The notes under the pieces: model-generated | The model's input: the letters and a program-made list of their open reading frames with translations, nothing else | Database searches by the model: none | What the model was told of the DNA's origin: nothing | Assembly: GCA_036380715.1 (NCBI GenBank) | Contig: DASVEF010000185.1 | Location: 21,666-85,665, forward strand | Length of the DNA: 64,000 nucleotides | Direction of reading: 5' to 3' | DNA from: UBA5704 sp036380715 | GTDB lineage: Bacteria > Acidobacteriota > Thermoanaerobaculia > Multivoradales > UBA5704 | Program-made: the position numbers and the translations under genes | In this document: piece after piece, positions 15,801-23,656 of the stretch | Layout: each line of letters begins with the position of its first letter | Numbering within the stretch: the first letter of the stretch is position 1

Positions 15801-17039
15801 ATGGATCTCCGGGCTCCCTTGACCGCTACCCCAGTCGGAGCGCAGCGCGCTGCACCCTCCTCCAGAACGGTGAGGCTCCTCCGCCGTCTGCTCGAAGAAT
15901 CCGGCGTCGCCTGCGAGGTGCGCCTCCCATCCGGCGAAGAGATCCGCTGCGGCTCCGGTCCTGCGGCGTTCCGGGTGGTCCTCCACTCCGACCGGGCGTT
16001 GCGGCGCGGGCTCGACGAGATGTCCCTCGGGCAGGCCTACGTCGAGGGGGAGATGGACATCGAGGGCGACCTGTGGAGCGTCCTCGAGCTGCGCGACCGC
16101 CTCCAGGACCGGCTGCGCGCCGGGCCGCTCCTGCGCTTCCTGGCGCAGCTCTTCCTGCTCGCCCCGACCCGCGTCAACAAAAAGTCGATCGCCGACCACT
16201 ACAGCTTCGGCGACGACTTCTACCACTCGTTCATCGACACCCGGTACCACTTCTATTCGCACTGCCTCTTCCATTCCGGGGACGAGACGCTGGAGGAGGC
16301 TGCCGAGCACAAGCTGGAGACCATGTTCCGGGCTCTGGAGCTGAAGCCCGGCATGCGCCTGCTCGACATCGGCGGCGGCTGGGGCGGGGTGATCCGCTAT
16401 TGCGGCCCGCGGGGCGTCCACGTCACGAGCCTCACCCTGGCGGAGGACTCCCACCGCTACATCTCCGATGTCCTCGCCGCAACCGGCCTGCCCGGCGAGG
16501 TCCGTTTCCAGGACTTCCTGGAGCACCGGCCGGAGCGGCCGTACGACGCCGTGGTGATCTACGGGGTCATCGAGCACATCCCCAATTATCGTCACTTCTG
16601 CGCGCGGGCGTGGGACTGCCTGGCTCCGGGCGGGCGGCTGTACATGGACGCCTCGGCTTCCAAGGAGAAGTATTCGATGAGCGCCTTCACCCGGCGCTAC
16701 ATCTGGCACGGCACGCACACCTTCCTCTCCTTGCAGGACATGGCGCAGGAGCTGCTCTGGCACGGCTTCGAGATCGAGGAGGTGAAGCGCGAGACCCGGG
16801 ACTACGAGCTCACCATACGCCACTGGGCGGAGCGCCTCGACGCCGCGCGGGACTTCGTCGTGGGACGCTGGGGAGAGCAGGTCTACCGCGCCTTCCGCGT
16901 CTACCTCTGGGGCGGCTGCCACGCCTTTCACACGGACCGCCTTCAGGCCTATCACCTGGTGGCGCGCCGGCGTCCCGAGCCCGGGCCGCGGCCGGGGCTG
17001 GCGCGGCGGGTGCGGAGCTTCGTCCGGGGACTGGCGTGA
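15801..17039 (+). CDS. Cyclopropane-fatty-acyl-phospholipid synthase family methyltransferase
   Basis: Encodes 412 aa from ATG 15801, which lies six bases after GGGAGG; ATG 15798 and GTG 15795 are too close to it. CFA-family features: VNKKSIADHYSFGDDFYHSFID, TRYHFYSHCLF, SAM-binding LDIGGGWGGVIRYC, VIYGVIEHIPNYRHFC, and a C-terminal AFHTDRLQAYHLVARR. Known members transfer a methylene or methyl group from SAM to a membrane lipid acyl chain. The usual HFYGNFFRLNL variant at the front of the fold is altered, so the exact product is open. The stop overlaps the next start by 4 bases (GTGA), so the pair is translationally coupled. Confidence 0.85.
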   Translation: MDLRAPLTATPVGAQRAAPSSRTVRLLRRLLEESGVACEVRLPSGEEIRCGSGPAAFRVVLHSDRALRRGLDEMSLGQAYVEGEMDIEGDLWSVLELRDRLQDRLRAGPLLRFLAQLFLLAPTRVNKKSIADHYSFGDDFYHSFIDTRYHFYSHCLFHSGDETLEEAAEHKLETMFRALELKPGMRLLDIGGGWGGVIRYCGPRGVHVTSLTLAEDSHRYISDVLAATGLPGEVRFQDFLEHRPERPYDAVVIYGVIEHIPNYRHFCARAWDCLAPGGRLYMDASASKEKYSMSAFTRRYIWHGTHTFLSLQDMAQELLWHGFEIEEVKRETRDYELTIRHWAERLDAARDFVVGRWGEQVYRAFRVYLWGGCHAFHTDRLQAYHLVARRRPEPGPRPGLARRVRSFVRGLA

Positions 17040-18628
17040 AGCGCGTCGCCGTGATCGAGGCCGGCGATCCCAGGGCGGACAGCCTGGCCTCTCTCTTCAT
17101 GCTGTTCGGCTACGGCGGGCTGTCCGTCGCCTCGCACCTGCACCACAACGGGTACGAGGTGAGGTACTTCCCGATGTTCGCCAGCACGCGCCTGGACGAG
17201 CGCTGGCTCGCCACCTGCGATTACCTGCTGATCTCGGCCATGGTGCACACGGCCAAGATCGGCTACGCCATCGCCGACCGGGTCCGGGAGCGCTCCGGCG
17301 GTCCCCCGGTCGTGGTCTTCGGCGGCCCTCATCCCACCTGCGAGCCCGAAGACACGCTCGACCATTGCGACTACGTGGTGACCAACGAAGGGGAGGAGAT
17401 CGCGCTCGACCTGCTGCGCCACCTCGACGCCGGAGGCACTCCGTACCCGCGGCACATGGAGGGCCTGGTCTTCCGCGGCGAGTCCGGAGAGATCGTCTAC
17501 ACCCCCCGGCGGGCGGCGCTCCAGGAGATCGACTTCCGGCTGGAGCCGTCGCTGATCCGCGGCTATCCGGGCATCCTGGGCAACTTCCTGCGCACCGGCC
17601 GGTTCCGCTTCCCCTTTCCGGTGGTGCAGTTCTCGCGCGGCTGCCCCTACTCCTGCACCTTCTGCCTGGGGATGCGCCAGCTCGGCCAGAGCTACCGCAC
17701 CCGGCCTCCCGCGGGCGTGCTCGCCGACCTCGCGAGCTTCCACGCCCTGACCCGCTTCCCCTACGGCATGTTCCACGACAACGACGTGGCCATCCGCCGC
17801 GACCAGACCAAGGATCTGCTGCGCGAGATGGCCCGCGCGAAGCTGCCGATCCACAGGATCAGCGCCTTTACCCGCGTCGACTCCACCCGGGACGAGGAGC
17901 TCTGGCGCCTGTTCGACGAGGCGGGGATCGCCAACGTCTTCTTCGGCGTGGAGTCGCTGAGCCAGGCCAGCCTGGACGCCTTCCACAAGGGGAACACGGT
18001 CGAGGGGATCCACGCGGCCATGGAGCGGCTCGATCAGTATGGGATCAAGGCGAAGATCGTCGCCAGCTTCGTGGTCGGCGACGTGGACGATCCGCTCCGC
18101 GAGCTGGCGCTGATCCGCGAGTTCTGGCGCCGCTACCACCACCGGCTGCAGCGCGTCGTGATCCAGCCGCTGATGGAGTATCCGTTCCAGGAGAAATTCC
18201 GCGGCCAGCACCAGCTCTACGGCGACGAGCGGTTCATCCACTACGACTGGGACTACTTCGCCGGCGACTACCTGGTCTTCTATCCCAAGGCGGTGCCGCC
18301 GAGCGTCCTCCAGGACGAGCTGCGCGAGACCTTCCGGGCCGTCCATGGCGTGCCGGACGGCTGCAAGGGCGACTTTCGTTATAAGCTGGGCCAGCGGCTG
18401 ATCGCGTACACCCACTCCGCCAAGGACCGCAACCTCGGCCATTACGTCGAGCTCCTGAAGCGGAAGGAGAAAGGGAAGTACGACCGGCAGGGCTGCCTGC
18501 TTCCCGAGACCCTGCTCGACGACGACAAGCCCCGGGACCTCCGGATTCCGGGAATCCGCGTCCTGCACCCGCCGCTGCGGGAACGGCCGCGCCGGACCGG
18601 GCTCCAGAAGGCGGCGGCGATCTTTTGA
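17036..18628 (+). CDS. B12-binding radical SAM protein
   Basis: Encodes 530 aa, GTG start at 17036 inside the stop of the CFA-like gene. Residues 1-170 form a cobalamin-binding-type domain (VKRVAVIEAGDPRADS, VVVFGGPHPTCEPEDTLDHCDYVVTNEGEE read in pieces). Residues about 195-420 hold the radical SAM core with C203-x3-C207-x2-C210 (SRGCPYSCTFCLG), then FHDNDVAIRRDQTKDLLREM and GIANVFFGVESLSQASL. The C-terminal region is family-specific. Enzymes of this architecture methylate or join unactivated carbons, often on lipids or natural products. Coupling to a lipid methyltransferase suggests a membrane-lipid substrate, which is inference. Confidence 0.88.
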   Translation: MKRVAVIEAGDPRADSLASLFMLFGYGGLSVASHLHHNGYEVRYFPMFASTRLDERWLATCDYLLISAMVHTAKIGYAIADRVRERSGGPPVVVFGGPHPTCEPEDTLDHCDYVVTNEGEEIALDLLRHLDAGGTPYPRHMEGLVFRGESGEIVYTPRRAALQEIDFRLEPSLIRGYPGILGNFLRTGRFRFPFPVVQFSRGCPYSCTFCLGMRQLGQSYRTRPPAGVLADLASFHALTRFPYGMFHDNDVAIRRDQTKDLLREMARAKLPIHRISAFTRVDSTRDEELWRLFDEAGIANVFFGVESLSQASLDAFHKGNTVEGIHAAMERLDQYGIKAKIVASFVVGDVDDPLRELALIREFWRRYHHRLQRVVIQPLMEYPFQEKFRGQHQLYGDERFIHYDWDYFAGDYLVFYPKAVPPSVLQDELRETFRAVHGVPDGCKGDFRYKLGQRLIAYTHSAKDRNLGHYVELLKRKEKGKYDRQGCLLPETLLDDDKPRDLRIPGIRVLHPPLRERPRRTGLQKAAAIF

Positions 18629-18657
18629 GCCCCGCCCGACTTGCGAGAGGAGCCCCG

Positions 18658-19083
18658 ATGACGCGCTTCCAGAAACTCATTGACGCCTGGGTACGCGGCG
18701 AGCGCAACCCGGCGCCCATCGCCGAGCTGGTCGGCTTCCGCCTCGCCTCTTTCACCGACGGTGTCGCCCGTGTCGAGATGGAGGCCGGCTCCCGGCACCA
18801 CAATCCCATGGGATTCGTCCACGGCGGCGTGCTGTGCGACATGGCCGACGCCGCCATGGGCGTGGCCATGGCCGCGACCCTGGAGGACGGGGAGAGCTTC
18901 GCGACTCTCCAGCTCTCCGCCAGCTATCTGCGCCCGGTCCGGGAGGGGAAGCTCGTCGTGAACGGATGGGTCGTCCACCGTGGACGGGCCAACGGCCACG
19001 TCGAGGCCGAGATGGCGGATGGCGAGGGGCGGCTGGTGGCGCGGTTCACCAGCACCTGCGCGGTGACCCGCAACCACGGCTGA
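18658..19083 (+). CDS. PaaI-family hotdog thioesterase
   Basis: Encodes 141 aa. ATG 18658 follows GAGAGGAG. The signature HHNPMGFVHGGVLCDMADAAMG is the active-site loop of PaaI/YdiI thioesterases, which hydrolyse acyl-CoA or aryl-acyl-CoA thioesters. The C-terminal strand (GRLVARFTSTCAV) is conserved. It is 29 bases after the radical SAM gene and in the same direction, so the three genes probably form one transcript acting on an acyl substrate. Confidence 0.9.
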   Translation: MTRFQKLIDAWVRGERNPAPIAELVGFRLASFTDGVARVEMEAGSRHHNPMGFVHGGVLCDMADAAMGVAMAATLEDGESFATLQLSASYLRPVREGKLVVNGWVVHRGRANGHVEAEMADGEGRLVARFTSTCAVTRNHG

Positions 19084-19092
19084 AGCGGTATT

Positions 19093-19287
19093 TCAAGGGC
19101 GGGATTCCCGGCGCGCCCGGGCCCGTTCGTGGTGCGGGTGACGATCCGGGCGAACCTGCCCTCCGCCCTCTGTCTTCTCGCGAATGAGCTCGCCGATCCA
19201 ACGGCTCTGCGACAGGCCGGCCGCTTCGGCCGCGGCCTTCAACTTCGCTTCGGTCTCGTCGTCCAGGTCGAGAGTGATCTGTGCCAT
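19093..19287 (-). CDS. Orphan ribbon-helix-helix (VapB-like) protein with unusual C-terminus
   Basis: Encodes 64 aa from ATG 19287. The first 42 residues (MAQITLDLDDETEAKLKAAA, then EAAGLSQSRWIGELIREKTE) are a typical RHH antitoxin DNA-binding unit, usually followed by an acidic toxin-binding tail and a PIN-toxin gene. Here the tail is short and basic (QVRPDRHPHHERARARRESRP, given as part of a 22-residue end) and no toxin gene follows, because the next gene is convergent. This looks like a remnant whose tail was scrambled by a frameshift or deletion. Confidence 0.65.
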   Translation of the reverse strand: MAQITLDLDDETEAKLKAAAEAAGLSQSRWIGELIREKTEGGGQVRPDRHPHHERARARRESRP

Positions 19288-19330
19288 GAGCCTTATTGTA
19301 GGATGCCTCCGGTCAGGAGGCATCCATTCT

Positions 19331-21565
19331 ATGAAGCACATCTGTCTCTGGAAGCGGTACGCCGCGCCGATCTTTCTGGCCCTGGCGCTGGCGGTCCCCG
19401 GCAATCTGTCCGCCGCCGAGAAGCGGCCCATCACCGAGACCGATCTTTTCAAGTTCGTCTGGATTGCGGACCCGCGGATCTCGCCCGACGGCAGGCAGGT
19501 CGTCTTCGTGCGGGTGACGGTCGACAAGAAGAAGACCGGGTATGACACGGCCCTGTGGATCGTCCCCGCGGACGGCAGCGAGCCCGCCCGGCCGTTCACG
19601 GCGGGTCCGCGCGACAACTCGCCCCGCTGGTCGCCGGACGGCAGGTGGGTCGCCTTCGTCCGCGCGCCCAAGGGGGAGGACGACGAGGCCCAGGACCCCC
19701 AGATCCACCTGATCTCCGCTCTCGGCGGCGAGGCCTTCGCGATCACCGATCTGCCGGAGGGGGCCGGCTCGCCCGCCTGGTCGCCGGACGGCAGGACGAT
19801 CGCCTTTGTCGCCTCGGCCAACGAGAAGGACCTCGCGAAGAGGAAGAAAGAGAAGGAGAAGAAGGCCGCGGAGGAGAAGCGGGAGGGGAAGAAGGCCAGC
19901 GCAACCGAAGGCGGCGAGGAGGAGGCCGAGGACGAGGACGAGGAGGAGCGCGAGAGCGACGTCCGCGTGGTGACCCGGGCCACGTTCCGCTACGACGGCG
20001 GCGGCTACGCCGACTTCGAGCGGCCCGGCCACATCTGGCTCGTGGACGTGCCCGCGTCGGGCGCTCCTCTGCCGGAGCCGCGCCAGCTCACCCGGGGCGA
20101 CCTCGACCAGTACGACCCGGTCTGGTCCCGCGACGGCTCCCAGATCTACTTCTACGCGGACACCGACAAGGAGCCTTACCACACCGCGCCCGACAACGAC
20201 ATCTTCGTAATACCGGCGCGCGGCGGCGAGATGCGCCCGGTCGTCAGCATCGACGGTCCGATCGGCGATTTCGCGCTCTCCCCGGACGGCCGGCGCATCG
20301 CCTTTTCGGGTTTCCTGAACCCCGAGAAGCAGCGTTCCTACGACCAGTTCGACCTGTTCGTGGCCGGCCTCGATCCCGCGGCCCCGGCGAAGAACCTGGC
20401 CGCGGACTACGACTACGACGTCGGCGCGGGGCTCACCGGCGACCAGCACGCCCCGCGCGGCGGACGGCCCACGCCCATCGTCTGGAGCGCGGACGGCCGG
20501 TCCCTGTTCATCGTCACGGCCGAGCGCGGCCGGGCCAATCTCCAGCGTTTCAACGCCGAGAGCGGCAAGGTGGAGCCTCTGACCTCCGGCGATCAGGAGG
20601 TGGCCTCGTACACGGCCACCCCGGACGGCTCGCGGGTCGCCCTGGTGGTCTCCACCCCCAGGGTCATCGGCGACCTCCATGTGCTGGACACCGCCACGGG
20701 GAAGATGAAGGCGCTCGTGCGGCCGAACGAGGAGCTGTTCTCCCAGCTCGACCTCTCCATGCCCGAGGAGATCGTCTACAACAGCTTCGACGGCAAGCCG
20801 ATCCAGGCCTGGATTCAGAAGCCGCCGGGCTTCGATCCGAAGAAGAAGTACCCGCTGATCCTCAACATCCACGGTGGCCCGCACGCGGCCTACGGCTACG
20901 TCTTCTTCCATGAATTCCTGTGGATGGCCGCCAAAGGGTACGTCGTGCTCTACCCCAACCCGCGGGGGAGCTCGTCGTACGGCCAGGAGTTCGGCAACGT
21001 CATCCAGTACGAATTTCCGGGCGACGACGCCAAGGACCTGCTGGCCGGCGTGGACGAGATGGTGAAGCGCGGCTACATCGATCCCAAGAAGCTGGGGGTG
21101 ACCGGCGGCAGCGGCGGCGGCATCCTCACCAACTGGATCATCACGCAGACCGACCGCTTCGCCGCCGCGGTGGCCCAGCGCTCCATCGCGAGCTGGACCG
21201 ACTTCTGGTACACGGCCGACTTCACCCTCTTCACCCCCTTCTGGTTCCGCGGCGCTCCCTGGGAAGACCCGGAGGACTTCGCCCGGCGCTCGCCGATCAC
21301 CCACGTCGCCAAGGTGACGACACCGCTGATGCTGATCGAGGGGGAGGAGGACTACCGCACCCCGCCCGCGGCCGGCGGCGAGCAGATGTTCCGCGCCCTC
21401 AAGTACCTGAAGAAGCCGGTCGTCATGGTCCGCTTCCCGGGCGAGGGGCACAACCTCTCGCGCAACGGCCAGCCCTGGCACCGCATCGAGCGCCTGCGCC
21501 ACATCGTCGGCTGGTTCGACAAGTACCTGCAGGGGAAGAACACCGGCGCCTACGACGTGCCCTGA
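19331..21565 (+). CDS. Exported S9-family peptidase (prolyl-oligopeptidase-like, TolB/WD40 propeller)
   Basis: Encodes 744 aa. ATG 19331 follows AGGAGG about ten bases upstream, and the preceding antitoxin gene is divergent. Signal peptide: LWKRYAAPIFLALALAVPGNLSAA. A beta-propeller with repeated WSPDGR motifs (SPRWSPDGRWVAFVR, SPAWSPDGRTIAFVA, DPVWSRDGSQIYFYA) is followed by the alpha/beta-hydrolase domain with the serine in GVTGGSGGGILTNW, the aspartate in IEGEEDYRTP and the histidine in FPGEGHNLSRNG. It likely degrades oligopeptides in the periplasm. A very charged stretch of Lys, Glu and Asp (residues about 165-215) is inserted in the propeller and is probably disordered. Confidence 0.92.
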   Translation: MKHICLWKRYAAPIFLALALAVPGNLSAAEKRPITETDLFKFVWIADPRISPDGRQVVFVRVTVDKKKTGYDTALWIVPADGSEPARPFTAGPRDNSPRWSPDGRWVAFVRAPKGEDDEAQDPQIHLISALGGEAFAITDLPEGAGSPAWSPDGRTIAFVASANEKDLAKRKKEKEKKAAEEKREGKKASATEGGEEEAEDEDEEERESDVRVVTRATFRYDGGGYADFERPGHIWLVDVPASGAPLPEPRQLTRGDLDQYDPVWSRDGSQIYFYADTDKEPYHTAPDNDIFVIPARGGEMRPVVSIDGPIGDFALSPDGRRIAFSGFLNPEKQRSYDQFDLFVAGLDPAAPAKNLAADYDYDVGAGLTGDQHAPRGGRPTPIVWSADGRSLFIVTAERGRANLQRFNAESGKVEPLTSGDQEVASYTATPDGSRVALVVSTPRVIGDLHVLDTATGKMKALVRPNEELFSQLDLSMPEEIVYNSFDGKPIQAWIQKPPGFDPKKKYPLILNIHGGPHAAYGYVFFHEFLWMAAKGYVVLYPNPRGSSSYGQEFGNVIQYEFPGDDAKDLLAGVDEMVKRGYIDPKKLGVTGGSGGGILTNWIITQTDRFAAAVAQRSIASWTDFWYTADFTLFTPFWFRGAPWEDPEDFARRSPITHVAKVTTPLMLIEGEEDYRTPPAAGGEQMFRALKYLKKPVVMVRFPGEGHNLSRNGQPWHRIERLRHIVGWFDKYLQGKNTGAYDVP

Positions 21566-21631
21566 TCCGCAGCTCCCGGAGCGTCGCGCATCCCGCGACG
21601 CTCCGCTTCGTTATTGCGTAAAATAGGGGTG

Positions 21632-23638
21632 ATGATTCCCCGGATTCCATTCCGCGTCCTGGCGCCGCTGGCGCTCACTCTGCTCGCCGTGCCGGCTCCG
21701 GGGCACGCCGCGAACGGGCGGTGGACCTCCATCGGCCCCTATGGCGGCTCGGTCTCGGCCATCGCCGTGGCTCCCGGCGCGCGCCGGATCGTCTACGCCG
21801 GAAGCTCGGATGGGCTGGTTTTCAAGAGCACCGACGCGGGCGCCCGGTGGACCTACGTGGGGCACGGCCTCTTTCCGGCCGGGCGCATCAGTGCGCTGGC
21901 GGTCGACCCGCGCGATCCCGACATCGTCTACGCCGGCGTTTCGGGAGCTCCGGCCGTCTTCAAGACCACCGACGGAGGGCTCAACTGGCGGCCCGCGAAC
22001 GAGGGGCTCGACAGCCGGAACGTGCTGGCCCTGGCGCTCGACCCGCGAGAGCCGTCCGTCCTCTTCGCCGCCACTCAGGGGGGCCTGTTCCGCAGCGGCG
22101 ACGGCGCGGCGACCTGGCGGCTGAGCCTGGGCTTCTCGCCGGACGAGGACCTCTTCCACTCCGTGGCCTTCGATCCGTCCTCTCCGGGGACCGTATACGC
22201 CACGGGCTACCAGCGAGGTGTCTTCAAGAGCCTGGACGGAGGAGCGACCTGGATGTCGAAGAACCGGGGTCTGCCCGACGGAGCCGGGGTCATCCGCCTT
22301 GCCCTCGCTCCCTCGGTGCCCGGCCTCCTCTTCCTCACCCTCACCTCGGACTTTCCGGCGCGCCTGTACCGGAGCGACGACGGCGGCGAGAGCTGGTCTC
22401 CGTCGGATCAGGGGATCGGCGATCGCGGTATCAGCGCGCTCGCGGTCTCGCCGTCCTCTTCCACGGTCTACGCCGGCACCGGGGACGGCATTTTCCGCAG
22501 CGTCGACGGCGGGCGGACCTGGCTGCCTCCGTCCTCCGGGGGCGAAGTGGGGGCCGTCTGGTTCCTGACCGTACCTCCGTCGCCGGACGGGACGGTCTAC
22601 GCCGGTCTCTACGACCGCGGGATCCTCAAGAGCACCAATCATGGGAGCTCCTGGAGGCTGGCGAACCGCGGGCTCACCGCGGTGCCGGTCCGGAGCCTGG
22701 CCGTCGCACCCTCGAATCCTTCCGTGCTCTACGTCAGCGTCCATGGCCTGGGGAGCCGGGGGCCGGCGGTCCTGAGAACGACCGACGGCGGCGCGACCTG
22801 GCAGGAGGCGGGTCAGGGATTGCCCCCGGGAGAGGGGCCCGGGCTGCTGGCGGTCAACCCCCGCGACCCGCTCCAGGTGATCGCCGCCGGTTTTTTCGGC
22901 CGCGTCTGGAAGACCGCCGACGGCGGAGAGACCTGGACCCTCGAGAACGGCGGCGTCACGTACTGCATGCATCCCTGGGACCTGGAGATCGACCCCGCGG
23001 ACCCGCGGAACGTCTACCTCGTCGGGTATGAGTCGGCAGTCTGCGAGCCGCCGTCCCGCGAGGGCTGCACCGGGTTGCGGAGCGTCGACGGTGGGGAGAG
23101 TTGGCGGTGCATGGCGGTCCGCGCCAGCGATCTGGCCGTCGATCCCCGCCGCCCCTCCGTCCTCTACGCGGCGGGGTTTTCCGGCGCGCTCAAGAGCACT
23201 GACGCGGGGTCGGTCTGGCGGCCGGTCTCCGGCCTGTCCACCGAGCAGTTTTTCGACGCCGTCTCCCTCTCGCCGTTTTCGCCGAGCCGGGTGTACCTCG
23301 CGGGCTACTCCGGGCTTCTGAAGAGCTCCAACGCCGGCAGGAGCTGGCGCCCGGCCGAACGGGGCCTCCCCCCGGGCACGCGCGTCCAGGAGCTGGTCGC
23401 CTCTCCCGCGGCCGCCTCGACCGTCTACGCCGGCGGGTTTGTCCGCTTCAGTGGACACTCCTATCATGCGGTGTTCGAGAGCACCGATGCCGGCGCCTCC
23501 TGGAGGACCCTGAGCCTGGCGGGATTTTCGCCCGGGATCGGGTGGTCCTTGCAGGCCCATCCTCGGCGGACCGGAATCCTCTGGACCGCCACCCCTCTCG
23601 GCGTCTTCCGCTTTACCGGCCCGTCTCCGGACCGCTGA
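21632..23638 (+). CDS. Secreted BNR beta-propeller protein, tandem copy 1
   Basis: Encodes 668 aa from ATG 21632; GTG 21629 and TTG 21614 are upstream alternatives. Signal peptide ends in VPAPGHAA. About ten blades carry a VYAGSSDG-type strand and an Asp-box such as STDAGARW, TTDGGLNW, SLDGGATW, SDDGGESW, SVDGGRTW, TADGGETW, SNAGRSW. The blade consensus is strongly shared with the following gene, so a duplication is evident. The family is photosystem-stability/sortilin-like; a carbohydrate-active role cannot be shown because no catalytic set is visible. Confidence 0.85.
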   Translation: MIPRIPFRVLAPLALTLLAVPAPGHAANGRWTSIGPYGGSVSAIAVAPGARRIVYAGSSDGLVFKSTDAGARWTYVGHGLFPAGRISALAVDPRDPDIVYAGVSGAPAVFKTTDGGLNWRPANEGLDSRNVLALALDPREPSVLFAATQGGLFRSGDGAATWRLSLGFSPDEDLFHSVAFDPSSPGTVYATGYQRGVFKSLDGGATWMSKNRGLPDGAGVIRLALAPSVPGLLFLTLTSDFPARLYRSDDGGESWSPSDQGIGDRGISALAVSPSSSTVYAGTGDGIFRSVDGGRTWLPPSSGGEVGAVWFLTVPPSPDGTVYAGLYDRGILKSTNHGSSWRLANRGLTAVPVRSLAVAPSNPSVLYVSVHGLGSRGPAVLRTTDGGATWQEAGQGLPPGEGPGLLAVNPRDPLQVIAAGFFGRVWKTADGGETWTLENGGVTYCMHPWDLEIDPADPRNVYLVGYESAVCEPPSREGCTGLRSVDGGESWRCMAVRASDLAVDPRRPSVLYAAGFSGALKSTDAGSVWRPVSGLSTEQFFDAVSLSPFSPSRVYLAGYSGLLKSSNAGRSWRPAERGLPPGTRVQELVASPAAASTVYAGGFVRFSGHSYHAVFESTDAGASWRTLSLAGFSPGIGWSLQAHPRRTGILWTATPLGVFRFTGPSPDR

Positions 23639-23656
23639 GCCAACCTGGAAATCACC

